A stretch of 64,000 bases of DNA from Bifidobacterium sp. ESL0763 (GTDB taxonomy: Bacteria > Actinomycetota > Actinomycetes > Actinomycetales > Bifidobacteriaceae): contig NZ_JAQTHW010000002.1 in the NCBI RefSeq assembly GCF_029433395.1, positions 1,605,853-1,669,852 of the forward strand, given 5' to 3'. Under the pieces are notes generated by a model, which had not been told where the DNA came from, did not search any database, and saw only the letters and a program-made list of their open reading frames with translations. Made by a program: the position numbers and the translations under genes. Positions 52,370-60,362 of this stretch are shown in pieces. The first letter of the stretch is position 1. Each line of letters opens with the position of its first letter.

Positions 52370-52628
52370 CACGCGCCTCCTGTTCCCGATCGTCCCAACG
52401 GAATACGAGACGATACTGCTGATTGACCCGAATGCTCCAGAACCCATCCAGATCACCACGCAAGCGTTCCAGATGGTTTCCCGGCGGCACCATCAGATCA
52501 TGCAACGCGCATGCCGCATTGAGCATCTGCAACTTGCGCATCAACGGTCTGGCGAGTCCCATCGGATACCCGCGAGGGTAAACGCCCTCCCTCCAGAAAC
52601 GCTCGAGTTTTCTTAAATCTATCTCCAT
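52341..52628 (-). CDS. higB: HigB-type mRNA interferase toxin (RelE superfamily)
   Basis: This 95-residue protein matches the RelE/HigB family with LNAACALHDLMVPPGNHLE, then LRGDLDGFWSIRVNQQYRLV and a C terminus DVYFDDYHR. HigB toxins cut mRNA on the ribosome. The order toxin-antitoxin is that of hig loci. The start ATG at 52628 has no ribosome site and lies 6 bases behind a -10 box, so the message is probably leaderless. Confidence 0.9.
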   Translation of the reverse strand: MEIDLRKLERFWREGVYPRGYPMGLARPLMRKLQMLNAACALHDLMVPPGNHLERLRGDLDGFWSIRVNQQYRLVFRWDDREQEARDVYFDDYHR

Positions 52629-52631
52629 GTC

Positions 52632-52663
52632 ACTATACTAACGAGCAGCGTTAGTATACGCAA
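52632..52663 (-). promoter_or_regulatory. higBA promoter with perfect operator palindrome
   Basis: TATACTAACG 52634-52643 and CGTTAGTATA 52649-52658 form a perfect 10-bp inverted repeat around AGCAG. On the minus strand TTGCGT, a 17-base spacer and TAGTAT form the promoter, and the palindrome covers the spacer and -10. TAGTAT ends 6 bases before the higB ATG. This fits autorepression by HigA. Confidence 0.75.
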
Positions 52664-52678
52664 CCCGGAAATCCAGCC

Positions 52679-53377
52679 TCAGTCGTTCCAGTGCTCGATG
52701 ACGCGGTCGTTCTTGTAGTAGCCCAGCACCGAATAGTGCGCGGTGTCGAAACGCAGCAGGCGCCCCTCGCGCGGGTCGACGCCCAGCCATTGCGAGGTGA
52801 CGATGCGCAGGATGTGGGCATGGGCGACGAACAGGACGTTGTGGCCGGCGAGAATCAACGGCTCTACCTTGTCGATGACGCGCCTGGCGCGGGCCGCGGC
52901 CTGTTCGACGGTCTCGCCGTCGCCGTTGTGGACGTTGACCGTCCTGCCCTCGTCGATGGTGCAGGTCCAGTCGCCTTTCAGTGAGGCGGGCAGCTTCTCC
53001 GGTCCCTCGTCCCACACGCACCACTCGTGGCCCAGCGCGGCGCTGACCTCCTCGCGCCTGTGGCCTTCTGCGGGGCCGTAGTCCCACTCCATCAGGTCGT
53101 CGAGTCTCTCGAAATCGGAATAGCCTGCCAGCTGCGCGGTCTCGGCGGCGCGGTGCAGCGGACTGCAGAAGACGTGGCCGTGCCCGAAACCGTTCGGGAA
53201 TGCCTTGCGCAGCCGGTCGCCGCCGTCCAACGCCTGCCGCCTGCCCTCGACGTTGAGCGGCACATCCGTACGTCCTGTATATTGCCCGGTGACGCTCCAC
53301 GCCGTCTGCCCATGGCGCAGCAGCACGAGATAGCCGGGATTCGAGGCACCTTCGCCCGAAGTAAGATAATCACTCAT
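52679..53377 (-). CDS. Histidine phosphatase (phosphoglycerate-mutase-like)
   Basis: The 232-residue protein has the phosphohistidine motif LLRHGQTAWS, the second RHG-family motifs SPLHRAAETAQL and DLMEWDYGPAEGHR, and the catalytic His in FVAHAHILRIV. It belongs to the broad acid-phosphatase branch (CobC/PhoE-like) rather than true glycolytic mutase. Substrates may be small phosphoesters. The start 53377 (MSDYLTS) is preferred to 53629 because similarity begins there; a TACAGT box ends 6 bases before this ATG, so it may be leaderless. Confidence 0.85.
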   Translation of the reverse strand: MSDYLTSGEGASNPGYLVLLRHGQTAWSVTGQYTGRTDVPLNVEGRRQALDGGDRLRKAFPNGFGHGHVFCSPLHRAAETAQLAGYSDFERLDDLMEWDYGPAEGHRREEVSAALGHEWCVWDEGPEKLPASLKGDWTCTIDEGRTVNVHNGDGETVEQAAARARRVIDKVEPLILAGHNVLFVAHAHILRIVTSQWLGVDPREGRLLRFDTAHYSVLGYYKNDRVIEHWND

Positions 53378-53478
53378 GCCATTACTGTAACTCGGGCAGC
53401 GGAGCGGAGCGCGCCGAGATGGCACCGCCAGGCGCGAAGAACCGGGCAGCGGCCGGCGCCAGCGCCTATCATGGAGAT

Positions 53479-54006
53479 ATGCACGCACGACACAGCAAGA
53501 CGGCGGTCCGGGAGGCCGAGAAGGCCGAGGCCTCCGCTTTGGCGACCTCGCCCTCCGGCTCCGAGCCCGCATCTCCGTCGGTTTCGCCGTCCGCGACGTC
53601 GGCATCGTCAGCCTCTTCGCCCGCGTCAACTGCTTCGGCCTCGGCGGACCGCATCGTCGAGACCCTGCATCGCGTAGACAGGAAAGTGGAAGCCATGCGC
53701 CAGAACCGTTTGCAAGACCCGGACACCCTGGGCGACAAGATCTTCAAGTTCGCGTTCCCCACCCTGCTGGGCGCGGTGGCCGGCAAGGCGTTCAAGTCCG
53801 TCTGGGACAGCTTGGTCGCCGGCGGGCGTTCGGCGGGCAAGGGACCCAGGTCCGGTGGCGCCGAGGAAGCCGAGCAGCAGGGACTGGTGGCCAGCGTCAT
53901 CTTCGCCGCGGCCTCGGCGGCGTTCGGCTCGGTGATCTCCACGCTGGGCACGCGCGGCTCCAACGCGCTGGTGACCCGCCGCCGCAACCGCCGCAACGCC
54001 AAGTAG
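53479..54006 (+). CDS. DUF4235 membrane protein
   Basis: This is a 175-residue protein. A low-complexity Ser/Ala/Pro/Glu N terminus to about residue 60 precedes a DUF4235 region (DKIFKFAFPTLLGAVAGKAF ... LVASVIFAAASAAFGSVIST) with two membrane helices and a basic tail TRRRNRRNAK. DUF4235 is common in actinobacteria with unknown function. TATCAT at 53467-53472 ends 6 bases before ATG 53479, suggesting a leaderless start; GGAG within those 6 bases is too close to act as a ribosome site. Confidence 0.75.
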   Translation: MHARHSKTAVREAEKAEASALATSPSGSEPASPSVSPSATSASSASSPASTASASADRIVETLHRVDRKVEAMRQNRLQDPDTLGDKIFKFAFPTLLGAVAGKAFKSVWDSLVAGGRSAGKGPRSGGAEEAEQQGLVASVIFAAASAAFGSVISTLGTRGSNALVTRRRNRRNAK

Positions 54007-54439
54007 GCCATAGCTTCTGCCAGGCGAGGGAGGGCACGCGGCCGACGCCGACTGCCATTCTTTCGGTTGCCCAATCACTGTTTCATCGGCATTCATCCCA
54101 TTATCCGTTCGTCGTTTATCCACCATCCATGTGGCATCCGCCCGCCGTTTACTTATCTACCCATCCGATATCCGCGCGCCATCCATGCGACGCCACCCAA
54201 TAGCCATTCGGCATTCCCGCCGTTTATTCATCATCCGGCATCCGTCCATCCATTATCCACACCCCGCATCCATCGCCATAATGTGACCTGGCCCACATAA
54301 CGTCTCCACGAGCCTCGATTAGCACAAAACGATGAAAAAACAAGTCTTTTTATCCTGTGGTTTCACTGTTAGATTGGCTTTCAACAACGTTGCTTCGGCG
54401 ATCGGCGCCGAAATCATGCCAGCCAACCGAGGAGAAACC
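54007..54439. other. Intergenic region with pyrimidine-rich degenerate repeats
   Basis: About 54065-54290 is a string of CATCC, ATCCG and CCATCC words with three copies of a longer unit (CCGCCGTTTAYTYATC at about 54112, 54143 and 54210). The upstream region of the iron-uptake operon follows, with TTAGATTGGCTTTCAA at about 54372, only loosely like a DtxR/IdeR site. Confidence 0.4.
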
Positions 54440-55537
54440 ATGTCACTCACATCATCATCGCCACACCGGCTCGGCCACACGCTCGTCCGCGCCACCGCCG
54501 CGCTCGTCGCCGTCGCCTCGTTGGGCGCCCTCGCCGCGTGCGGAACGTCGGGCAGCGCCGGCAAGGGCGCGGAGCAGTCGCAGTCCGCGAGCGCCGGCAA
54601 ATCCGCCAAAACCCAGGGTTTCCCCGTCACCATCAAGCACGTCTACGGCACCACGACCATCAAGTCCAAGCCGACGCGCGTGGCGACCGTGGGCTGGGGC
54701 ACGCCGGACAACCTCATCGCCCTGGGCGTCACCCCGGTGAGCATCCAGAAGAACACCTTCGGCAAGACCACGCACGGCGGCTTCCTGCCCTGGACCTACT
54801 CCGCGCTGCAGAAGGTCGGCGTGAAACCCGCCGACATGCCGCAGCTGCACGACGAGTCCGACGGCGTGGACGTGGAGGCCATCGCCGCCGCCAAGCCCGA
54901 CCTCATCCTCGGCATGCAGTCCGGGATGACCCGCGGCGAATACCAGAAGCTCAGCGAGATCGCACCGACCGTCGCCTACCAGAAAGTCTCGTGGGGCGAC
55001 CCGTGGCGCGGCATGATCCGCACGACCGCGCAGGCCCTGGGCGAGCCCGACAAGGGCGACAAGCTCGTCGCCTCGCTCGAGTCGCAGCTCAAGTCCGACG
55101 CCGCGCAATACCCGCAGCTGAATGGCAAGACCGGCGCGGTGATGAGCTTCGATGCCTCCAAGCTCTCCAGCTTCAGCGTCTACACCACCACCGACGTGCG
55201 CCCGCAGCTGCTGAACGACCTCGGCCTGAAGACCCCGGCCTCCGTGGCCAAGCTCTCGCGCGGCACCACGAAGTTCTACAAGGACGTCTCGGCCGAGAAC
55301 GCCGACCAGTTCAAGGACGTCGACGTCATCGTCACCTACGGCACGCCCGACTTGCTCGCCGCGATGCAGAAGGACCCGCTGCTCTCCAAGATCCCGGCCG
55401 TCAAGCGCGGCTCGGTGGTGGTCGTCGACAACGATTCCGAGATGGCCAACGCACTGGACCCGAGCGCCCTGTCGATCCAGCAGACAGACGCGCAGTACGC
55501 CAAGCTGCTGGCCGACGCCGCCGCCAAGGTGCAGTGA
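54440..55537 (+). CDS. Iron-siderophore/haem ABC transporter, substrate-binding lipoprotein
   Basis: The 365-residue protein has a lipoprotein signal with lipobox LAAC (Cys about residue 34), then TTTIKSKPTRVATVGWGTPD, DVEAIAAAKPDLILGMQSGM and ISAGE-like family features of the FhuD/BtuF type (class III) binding proteins. It should capture a ferric siderophore or haem at the cell surface and pass it to the two permeases downstream. GAGGAG lies 5 bases before ATG 54440. The gap of 139 bp to the permease contains a hairpin that may lower downstream expression. Confidence 0.9.
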   Translation: MSLTSSSPHRLGHTLVRATAALVAVASLGALAACGTSGSAGKGAEQSQSASAGKSAKTQGFPVTIKHVYGTTTIKSKPTRVATVGWGTPDNLIALGVTPVSIQKNTFGKTTHGGFLPWTYSALQKVGVKPADMPQLHDESDGVDVEAIAAAKPDLILGMQSGMTRGEYQKLSEIAPTVAYQKVSWGDPWRGMIRTTAQALGEPDKGDKLVASLESQLKSDAAQYPQLNGKTGAVMSFDASKLSSFSVYTTTDVRPQLLNDLGLKTPASVAKLSRGTTKFYKDVSAENADQFKDVDVIVTYGTPDLLAAMQKDPLLSKIPAVKRGSVVVVDNDSEMANALDPSALSIQQTDAQYAKLLADAAAKVQ

Positions 55538-55549
55538 CCCAGCATCGGT

Positions 55550-55613
55550 ATCCTGCTAGTTTTCGTACGTTTTGGACAGCCAAAACAGCCGAAAACTAGC
55601 GGGATTGTCTTGT
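55550..55613. repeat. Palindromic element inside the iron operon (TTTT-loop family variant)
   Basis: ATCCTGCTAG pairs with CTAGCGGGAT, then TTTTCG with CGAAAA and TTTTGG with CCAAAA, with one TACG/CAGC internal loop. The outer arm and the 3' flank GATTGTCTTGTTTCTAGC are the same as in the elements at 27422 and 30109, but the TTTT/TTTT loop is replaced by pairing. It lies between the binding-protein gene and the first permease gene. Confidence 0.7.
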
Positions 55614-55676
55614 TTCTAGCAGGACGACCACCAACAGACCCGGCAACGGACCCGACAGCGAGAGGAGGGAAGCACG

Positions 55677-56750
55677 ATGAGTGACCACGCACAGACGTCT
55701 GCGCAGCCTGCACATTCGGCTGCCATGCAGCCGGCCGACACTCATGCCCACGGCACGCACAGGCTCGGCACACCGGCACTGTACGCGCTGCTGATCATCG
55801 CCCTCCTCGCGCTGTCGCTGCTCTCGGTCATGTTCGGCTCACGCATCGTCACCCCGGCCGACGTGGCACGCGCCCTGACCTCCGACGCCTCCGACATCGC
55901 GGCCACGGCGGTGCGCACCCGCCTGCCGCGCACGGTGCTCGGCATCCTCATCGGCGTGGCCCTGGCGCTGGCCGGAGCGCTGATGCAGGGCGTCTCGCGC
56001 AACCCGCTGGCCGACCCGTCGCTGCTCGGCCTCAACACCGGCGCCGCGTTCGCCATCGTCCTGTCGATCGCGTTTTTCGATCTTTCCACGCCTGCCGCCT
56101 ACGTCTGGGTGGCGCTGCTCGGCTCGGCCGTCACGGCGGGCCTGGTCTGGCTCATCGGCTCCATCGGCCATTTCGGCGCCACCCCGCTCAAACTCACCCT
56201 CGCCGGCGCGGTGCTGAGCGCCGTGCTCAGTTCGCTGACCAGCGCCGTGCTGCTGCCGCGCACGCAGACCATGGCCACCTATCGCTTCTGGCAGGTCGGC
56301 GGCATCTCCGGGGCCCGCTTCGGCCTGATGCTGCCGATCCTGCCGCTGTTGGCCGTGGGGGCCGTCGTCGCGTTCGCCGTGGCCCCCGCGCTCAACGCGT
56401 TGGCGCTCGGCGACGAGCTGGCGGCCGGGCTGGGGGCGAGACTCGGGCTTGTCCGCCTCGTGGCATGGACGGGCGCGGTCCTGCTCTGCTCCGGCGCGAC
56501 GGCGCTGGCCGGTCCGATCGGTTTCGTCGGACTGGTCATCCCGCATGCCGCACGGCTCATCGTCGGTTCGGATTACCGCCGCATCATGCCGCTGAGCGCG
56601 TTGCTGGGCCCGGTGCTGCTGCTCGCAGCCGACGTACTCGGTCGCGTCATCACCCGCCCCGCCGACGTGGAGGTCGGCATCGTCACCGCCATCATCGGCG
56701 CCCCGGTCTTCCTCGCGCTGATCCGACGTCGCAAAGTAAGCGAGGTGTGA
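55677..56750 (+). CDS. FecCD-family iron transport permease 1
   Basis: This 357-residue protein has about ten membrane helices. FecCD signatures are RLPRTVLGILIGVALALAGA, MQGVSRNPLADPSLLG, GPIGFVGLVIPHAARLIVG and the final VGIVTAIIGAPVFLALIRR. It forms the channel together with the next gene product. The N terminus is His/Ala-rich and disordered. GAGGAGGG lies upstream of the ATG. Confidence 0.93.
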   Translation: MSDHAQTSAQPAHSAAMQPADTHAHGTHRLGTPALYALLIIALLALSLLSVMFGSRIVTPADVARALTSDASDIAATAVRTRLPRTVLGILIGVALALAGALMQGVSRNPLADPSLLGLNTGAAFAIVLSIAFFDLSTPAAYVWVALLGSAVTAGLVWLIGSIGHFGATPLKLTLAGAVLSAVLSSLTSAVLLPRTQTMATYRFWQVGGISGARFGLMLPILPLLAVGAVVAFAVAPALNALALGDELAAGLGARLGLVRLVAWTGAVLLCSGATALAGPIGFVGLVIPHAARLIVGSDYRRIMPLSALLGPVLLLAADVLGRVITRPADVEVGIVTAIIGAPVFLALIRRRKVSEV

Positions 56751-56751
56751 C

Positions 56752-57927
56752 ATGGCGAAACCCTCGTCACCATCGTCTTCGGCATCGTCGCCGGTCGCGC
56801 ACGCGTCCTCGCAATTTCCGGTTCGCAGCATCGCCGACACCACATCGCAGGCCGCCATCACAGCAACGGTTTCCGACGACGAAGCACTCATCGCCATCCG
56901 CCTGCGCCGCTCCCGCCGCCGCGAACATCTGCGTTCCGCAGCAGTCACCACGTTGCTCTTGGTCTTGCTGGTCGCGCTTGCCTACGTCGACCTCGCCTTC
57001 GGCCACGAGCTCTATTCGTTCTCTGACATCGTCTCGGTCGCCGAGGCCAAGCTCGCCGGCGGCGACCCGGTGCCCGGACTGAGCTTCGTCATCGCCGAGC
57101 TGCGAGCGCCACGCGTGGCCGTCGGAGCCTTGTGCGGCCTGGCGTTCGGCCTCGCAGGCGCGACGTTCCAGCACATCCTGCGCAACATCATGGCCAGCCC
57201 CGACATCATCGGCATCACCGCCGGCGCCAACACCGCGGCCGCCTTCGGCATCGTCGTCCTCGGCCTTTCCGGCCTGAGGCTCTCGGCCTTCGCCCTGATC
57301 GGCGGACTGGCCACGGCCGCCCTGGTCATCGCGTTGGCCTGGGAGGGCGGCACTCCGAGCATCGGCAAGCTCATCCTCATGGGCATCGGACTGGCCGCGG
57401 CGCTCAACGCGGTGAGCTCGTGGATCCTCATCCGCGCCGACCAGTGGGACATGCAGTCGGCGCAGCGCTGGCTCACCGGCTCGCTCGCCGACGCCGCATG
57501 GCCACAGGTCGCGCCCATCGCCGTGGTCGTCATCGTGGCGGGGCTGGCGTTGACCGCGCTCAACCCGCACGTCGACATGCTGCGTTTCGGCCCGAAGCTG
57601 GCCACCGGCCTGGGAGTGCGCGTCGCACGCACGCAGATCGCGGCGATGCTGCTGGCCGTCGTCCTGCTTTCGGCCGCCACCGCCACCAGCGGTCCCATCG
57701 CATTCGTCGCCTTCCTCTCCGGCCCCATCGCCGCGCGTCTGGCGGGCCCCGGCAAACCGGCCATCGGCCGCGCGGGAATCGTCGGCGCCTGCCTCGTGTT
57801 GGCCTCCGACATCGTCGCACAGCATCTGCCGCAGGCGCATGTGCCGGTCGGCGTGGTCACCAGTCTGATCGGAGGGCCTATTCTGGTGATACTCATGATT
57901 CGCATGGCCCGCGGCAAGAAGGTTTGA
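56752..57927 (+). CDS. FecCD-family iron transport permease 2
   Basis: The 391-residue partner of the preceding permease starts one base behind its stop codon. Family motifs are ELRAPRVAVGALCGLAFGLA, ATFQHILRNIMASPDIIG, GPIAFVAFLSGPIAARLAG and VGVVTSLIGGPILVILMIRM. In the second motif the usual MQ and NPLA are changed to FQ and NIMA, as in FepG-like subunits. A Ser/Ala-rich N terminus of about 50 residues precedes the first helix. Confidence 0.92.
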   Translation: MAKPSSPSSSASSPVAHASSQFPVRSIADTTSQAAITATVSDDEALIAIRLRRSRRREHLRSAAVTTLLLVLLVALAYVDLAFGHELYSFSDIVSVAEAKLAGGDPVPGLSFVIAELRAPRVAVGALCGLAFGLAGATFQHILRNIMASPDIIGITAGANTAAAFGIVVLGLSGLRLSAFALIGGLATAALVIALAWEGGTPSIGKLILMGIGLAAALNAVSSWILIRADQWDMQSAQRWLTGSLADAAWPQVAPIAVVVIVAGLALTALNPHVDMLRFGPKLATGLGVRVARTQIAAMLLAVVLLSAATATSGPIAFVAFLSGPIAARLAGPGKPAIGRAGIVGACLVLASDIVAQHLPQAHVPVGVVTSLIGGPILVILMIRMARGKKV

Positions 57928-57928
57928 T

Positions 57929-58795
57929 ATGACGACGCTCACCAGTCACGACGCCGACCACCAGCATCTGCCCCACGCCTTCGAGGCCCGGCATATCGCA
58001 CTGGCCTACGACGGCCACGAGGTCGTGCCGGATTTCTCGCTGACCGTCCCCGCCCATCAGGTCGGTGCCATCATCGGCCCGAACGGCTGCGGCAAGTCCA
58101 CTGTGCTCAAGGCGTTGGCGCGCCTGCTGAAACCGACGCACGGGTCGGTCATCCTCGACGGCAAATCCATCAACACCCTGCCCACCCGCGAGGTGGCCAC
58201 CAAGGTCGGACTGCTGCCGCAGAGCCCCACCGCGCCGGAGGGCATCACCATCGCCGACCTCATCACCCGCGGCCGCTACCCCTACCACGGACTGCGCGGC
58301 GGCTGGAACACCGACGACGAACAGGCGGTCGCGCACGCGCTCAACGCCACGGGCCTGGCCGGCCTCGCGGACCGCTCGCTCGACGAGGTCTCCGGCGGCC
58401 AGCGGCAACGCGCCTGGATCGCCCTGGCGCTGGCCCAGGAGACGGACATCCTGCTGCTCGACGAGCCTACCACCTACCTCGATATCGCCTACCAGATCGA
58501 GGTGCTTGACCTGCTGAGCTACCTGAACGCCAGCGAGGGCGTCACCGTGGTGATGGTCTTGCACGACCTGAGCCTCGCCGCGCGCTACGCCGACTGGATG
58601 GTCGCCATCGACCACGGCCGGATCGCCGCGCAAGGCACCCCGGGCGAGGTCGTCACCGAATCGCTGCTCCACGACGTGTTCGGCCTCAACGCCAGCGTCA
58701 CCACCGACCCCGGCACCGGCCTGCCGATCATGGTCCCCGCCGCCACTCACTCGCTCAAGGCCCAGCGCGAGGCATATGCACGGAAGGCATCATGA
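57929..58795 (+). CDS. Iron-siderophore ABC transporter ATPase
   Basis: This 288-residue ABC ATPase has Walker A GPNGCGKST, Q-loop LLPQSP, signature SGGQRQRAWIALALAQ, Walker B ILLLDEPTTYLD and the H-loop His in VLHDLSLAARYADWM. It is closest to FepC/FecE/FhuC-type subunits. It starts 2 bases behind the second permease and overlaps the next gene by ATGA. Confidence 0.95.
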   Translation: MTTLTSHDADHQHLPHAFEARHIALAYDGHEVVPDFSLTVPAHQVGAIIGPNGCGKSTVLKALARLLKPTHGSVILDGKSINTLPTREVATKVGLLPQSPTAPEGITIADLITRGRYPYHGLRGGWNTDDEQAVAHALNATGLAGLADRSLDEVSGGQRQRAWIALALAQETDILLLDEPTTYLDIAYQIEVLDLLSYLNASEGVTVVMVLHDLSLAARYADWMVAIDHGRIAAQGTPGEVVTESLLHDVFGLNASVTTDPGTGLPIMVPAATHSLKAQREAYARKAS

Positions 58796-60165
58796 CCGAT
58801 CATCGGACCAAATCGCAAGAAATGTCAGCCGTCAAGCCGTCATCGGCCAATGAAACGGCGAACACCGCATGCCACATTGTCCGTCACCATGAACCGGCAG
58901 ACCATTCGGAACCATCCCCCGCAAACGCCACAACTTCGACGGCATCGACATCGGACCCGCAGCAAGAAGATTCCGTGCCCGCCCAAACATCGCCGGACGT
59001 TGACGCCGCCAATGACATCAACATCGCCGATGAGACCGCCGAACAATCCGCTGCAGACCTGCCAATGGAACCACCGGCGTTCCAGCCATACCTGGTCAGT
59101 GTGGCCCGCAAGCGCCGGCTATCGCCCCACTTCATGCGCATCGTCTTCGCCGGCAGCGAGCTCGGCCACTTCGGCACCGACGGCTATGACCAGCGCATCA
59201 AGGTGATGCTGCCGATGACGCTCACCCACCCCGAGACCTGGCATTCCCGGCAACCCTGGGCCGATCCACTACTCTTCGACCCCGCCTCCATCGCGCATGG
59301 CGGCTGGTGGGATCAGTGGCGTGCGCTGCCGCCCGGACGCCGCAACGTCTTCCGCACCTACACCGTGCGCGCGGTCGACCAGGCCTCCCGCGAGGTGACC
59401 GTCGACTTCGTGCTGCACGACGACGCCGGCCCGGCCGGCACCTTCGCCGCCACCTGCCGACCGGGAGATGCCGCCGTCCTCATCGGCCCCAACGCCCACT
59501 CAACGGACTCGGCCCTCGGCATCGATTTCCATCCCGATCGCATGGAACCCGACGGCGAATCCGGCCTTCTTCGCGACCAGTCGCGCACTGCTCCGACCCT
59601 GCTCGTCGGTGACGAGACCGCCACACCCGCCATCGCCGCCATCCTCGAAGGCCTTGCGCGCGACTCATGGACGGGCCGTGTCGACGCCTTCATCGAAGTG
59701 CCCCGCACCGGCGATTTCCTACGGCTCTCCGGCCCGCAAGGCAGCGCAATCCATTGGGTCGCGCGCGACGACGCCCCACGCGGCGCGCGCCTGCTGACCG
59801 CGCTCAGCGCATGGTGCAGCCATACCGCCATCGACAATCCGCACGATTCCGCTGCCGCAGGTGACCCCGCCGGAATCAATGACACCGATACCGTCACCGT
59901 CATCACCGGCACCGATACCGCGCATCCCGAAACATCCGAACAGCCTGCGCGCACAATCGACCCAATCAAACGCATATCCAATCAAAACAAACGCATATTC
60001 AGCCGCCCGGCTCCGCCCTTCAATCCCGCCACCACGTACTGCTGGCTGGCGGGCGAGGCGACGCTCGTACGCAGCGCCCGCCGGCTCCTGGTCAATGAAT
60101 TCGCCGTTGCGAAGGCCCATATCTCGTTCATGGGCTACTGGCGCGAGGGCAAGGCCGAGCTCTGA
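58792..60165 (+). CDS. Siderophore-interacting FAD reductase, extended form
   Basis: The 457-residue protein carries the siderophore-interacting (ViuB/SIP) core: PHFMRIVFAGSELGHFG, the FAD motif FRTYTVR, VDFVLHDDAGPAG, LLVGDETATPAIAAIL, and the C-terminal YCWLAGEATLVRSARR with FMGYWREG. It should reduce imported ferric siderophores to release iron in the cytoplasm. Two oddities are a disordered N-terminal extension of about 90 residues rich in Thr/Ser/Asn, and a low-complexity insert of about 50 residues (DTDTVTVITGTDTAHPE) before the last motif. It overlaps the ATPase gene by 4 bases. Confidence 0.9.
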   Translation: MTDHRTKSQEMSAVKPSSANETANTACHIVRHHEPADHSEPSPANATTSTASTSDPQQEDSVPAQTSPDVDAANDINIADETAEQSAADLPMEPPAFQPYLVSVARKRRLSPHFMRIVFAGSELGHFGTDGYDQRIKVMLPMTLTHPETWHSRQPWADPLLFDPASIAHGGWWDQWRALPPGRRNVFRTYTVRAVDQASREVTVDFVLHDDAGPAGTFAATCRPGDAAVLIGPNAHSTDSALGIDFHPDRMEPDGESGLLRDQSRTAPTLLVGDETATPAIAAILEGLARDSWTGRVDAFIEVPRTGDFLRLSGPQGSAIHWVARDDAPRGARLLTALSAWCSHTAIDNPHDSAAAGDPAGINDTDTVTVITGTDTAHPETSEQPARTIDPIKRISNQNKRIFSRPAPPFNPATTYCWLAGEATLVRSARRLLVNEFAVAKAHISFMGYWREGKAEL

Positions 60166-60362
60166 GTACCGAGTCCATCGTCACCTCGCCAGACATACAT
60201 GAACATGAACATGCACCTGTGCGTGTGAATATACATAACCGTCTCGCAAATGCTCGAAAACCAAGCAAACATAACTAACTAGACGTTCGCGACACCCCGG
60301 TCTCATTACCCACAGCGGAAAACCGCGCCGCCTCTTCCACCCCTTGTTGAGAGAATGGAACC

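Noticed and set aside
54372..54391. DtxR/IdeR iron box upstream of the iron operon
   Set aside because: TTAGATTGGCTTTCAA matches only about 10 of 19 consensus positions and lacks dyad symmetry; not strong enough to list as a site.
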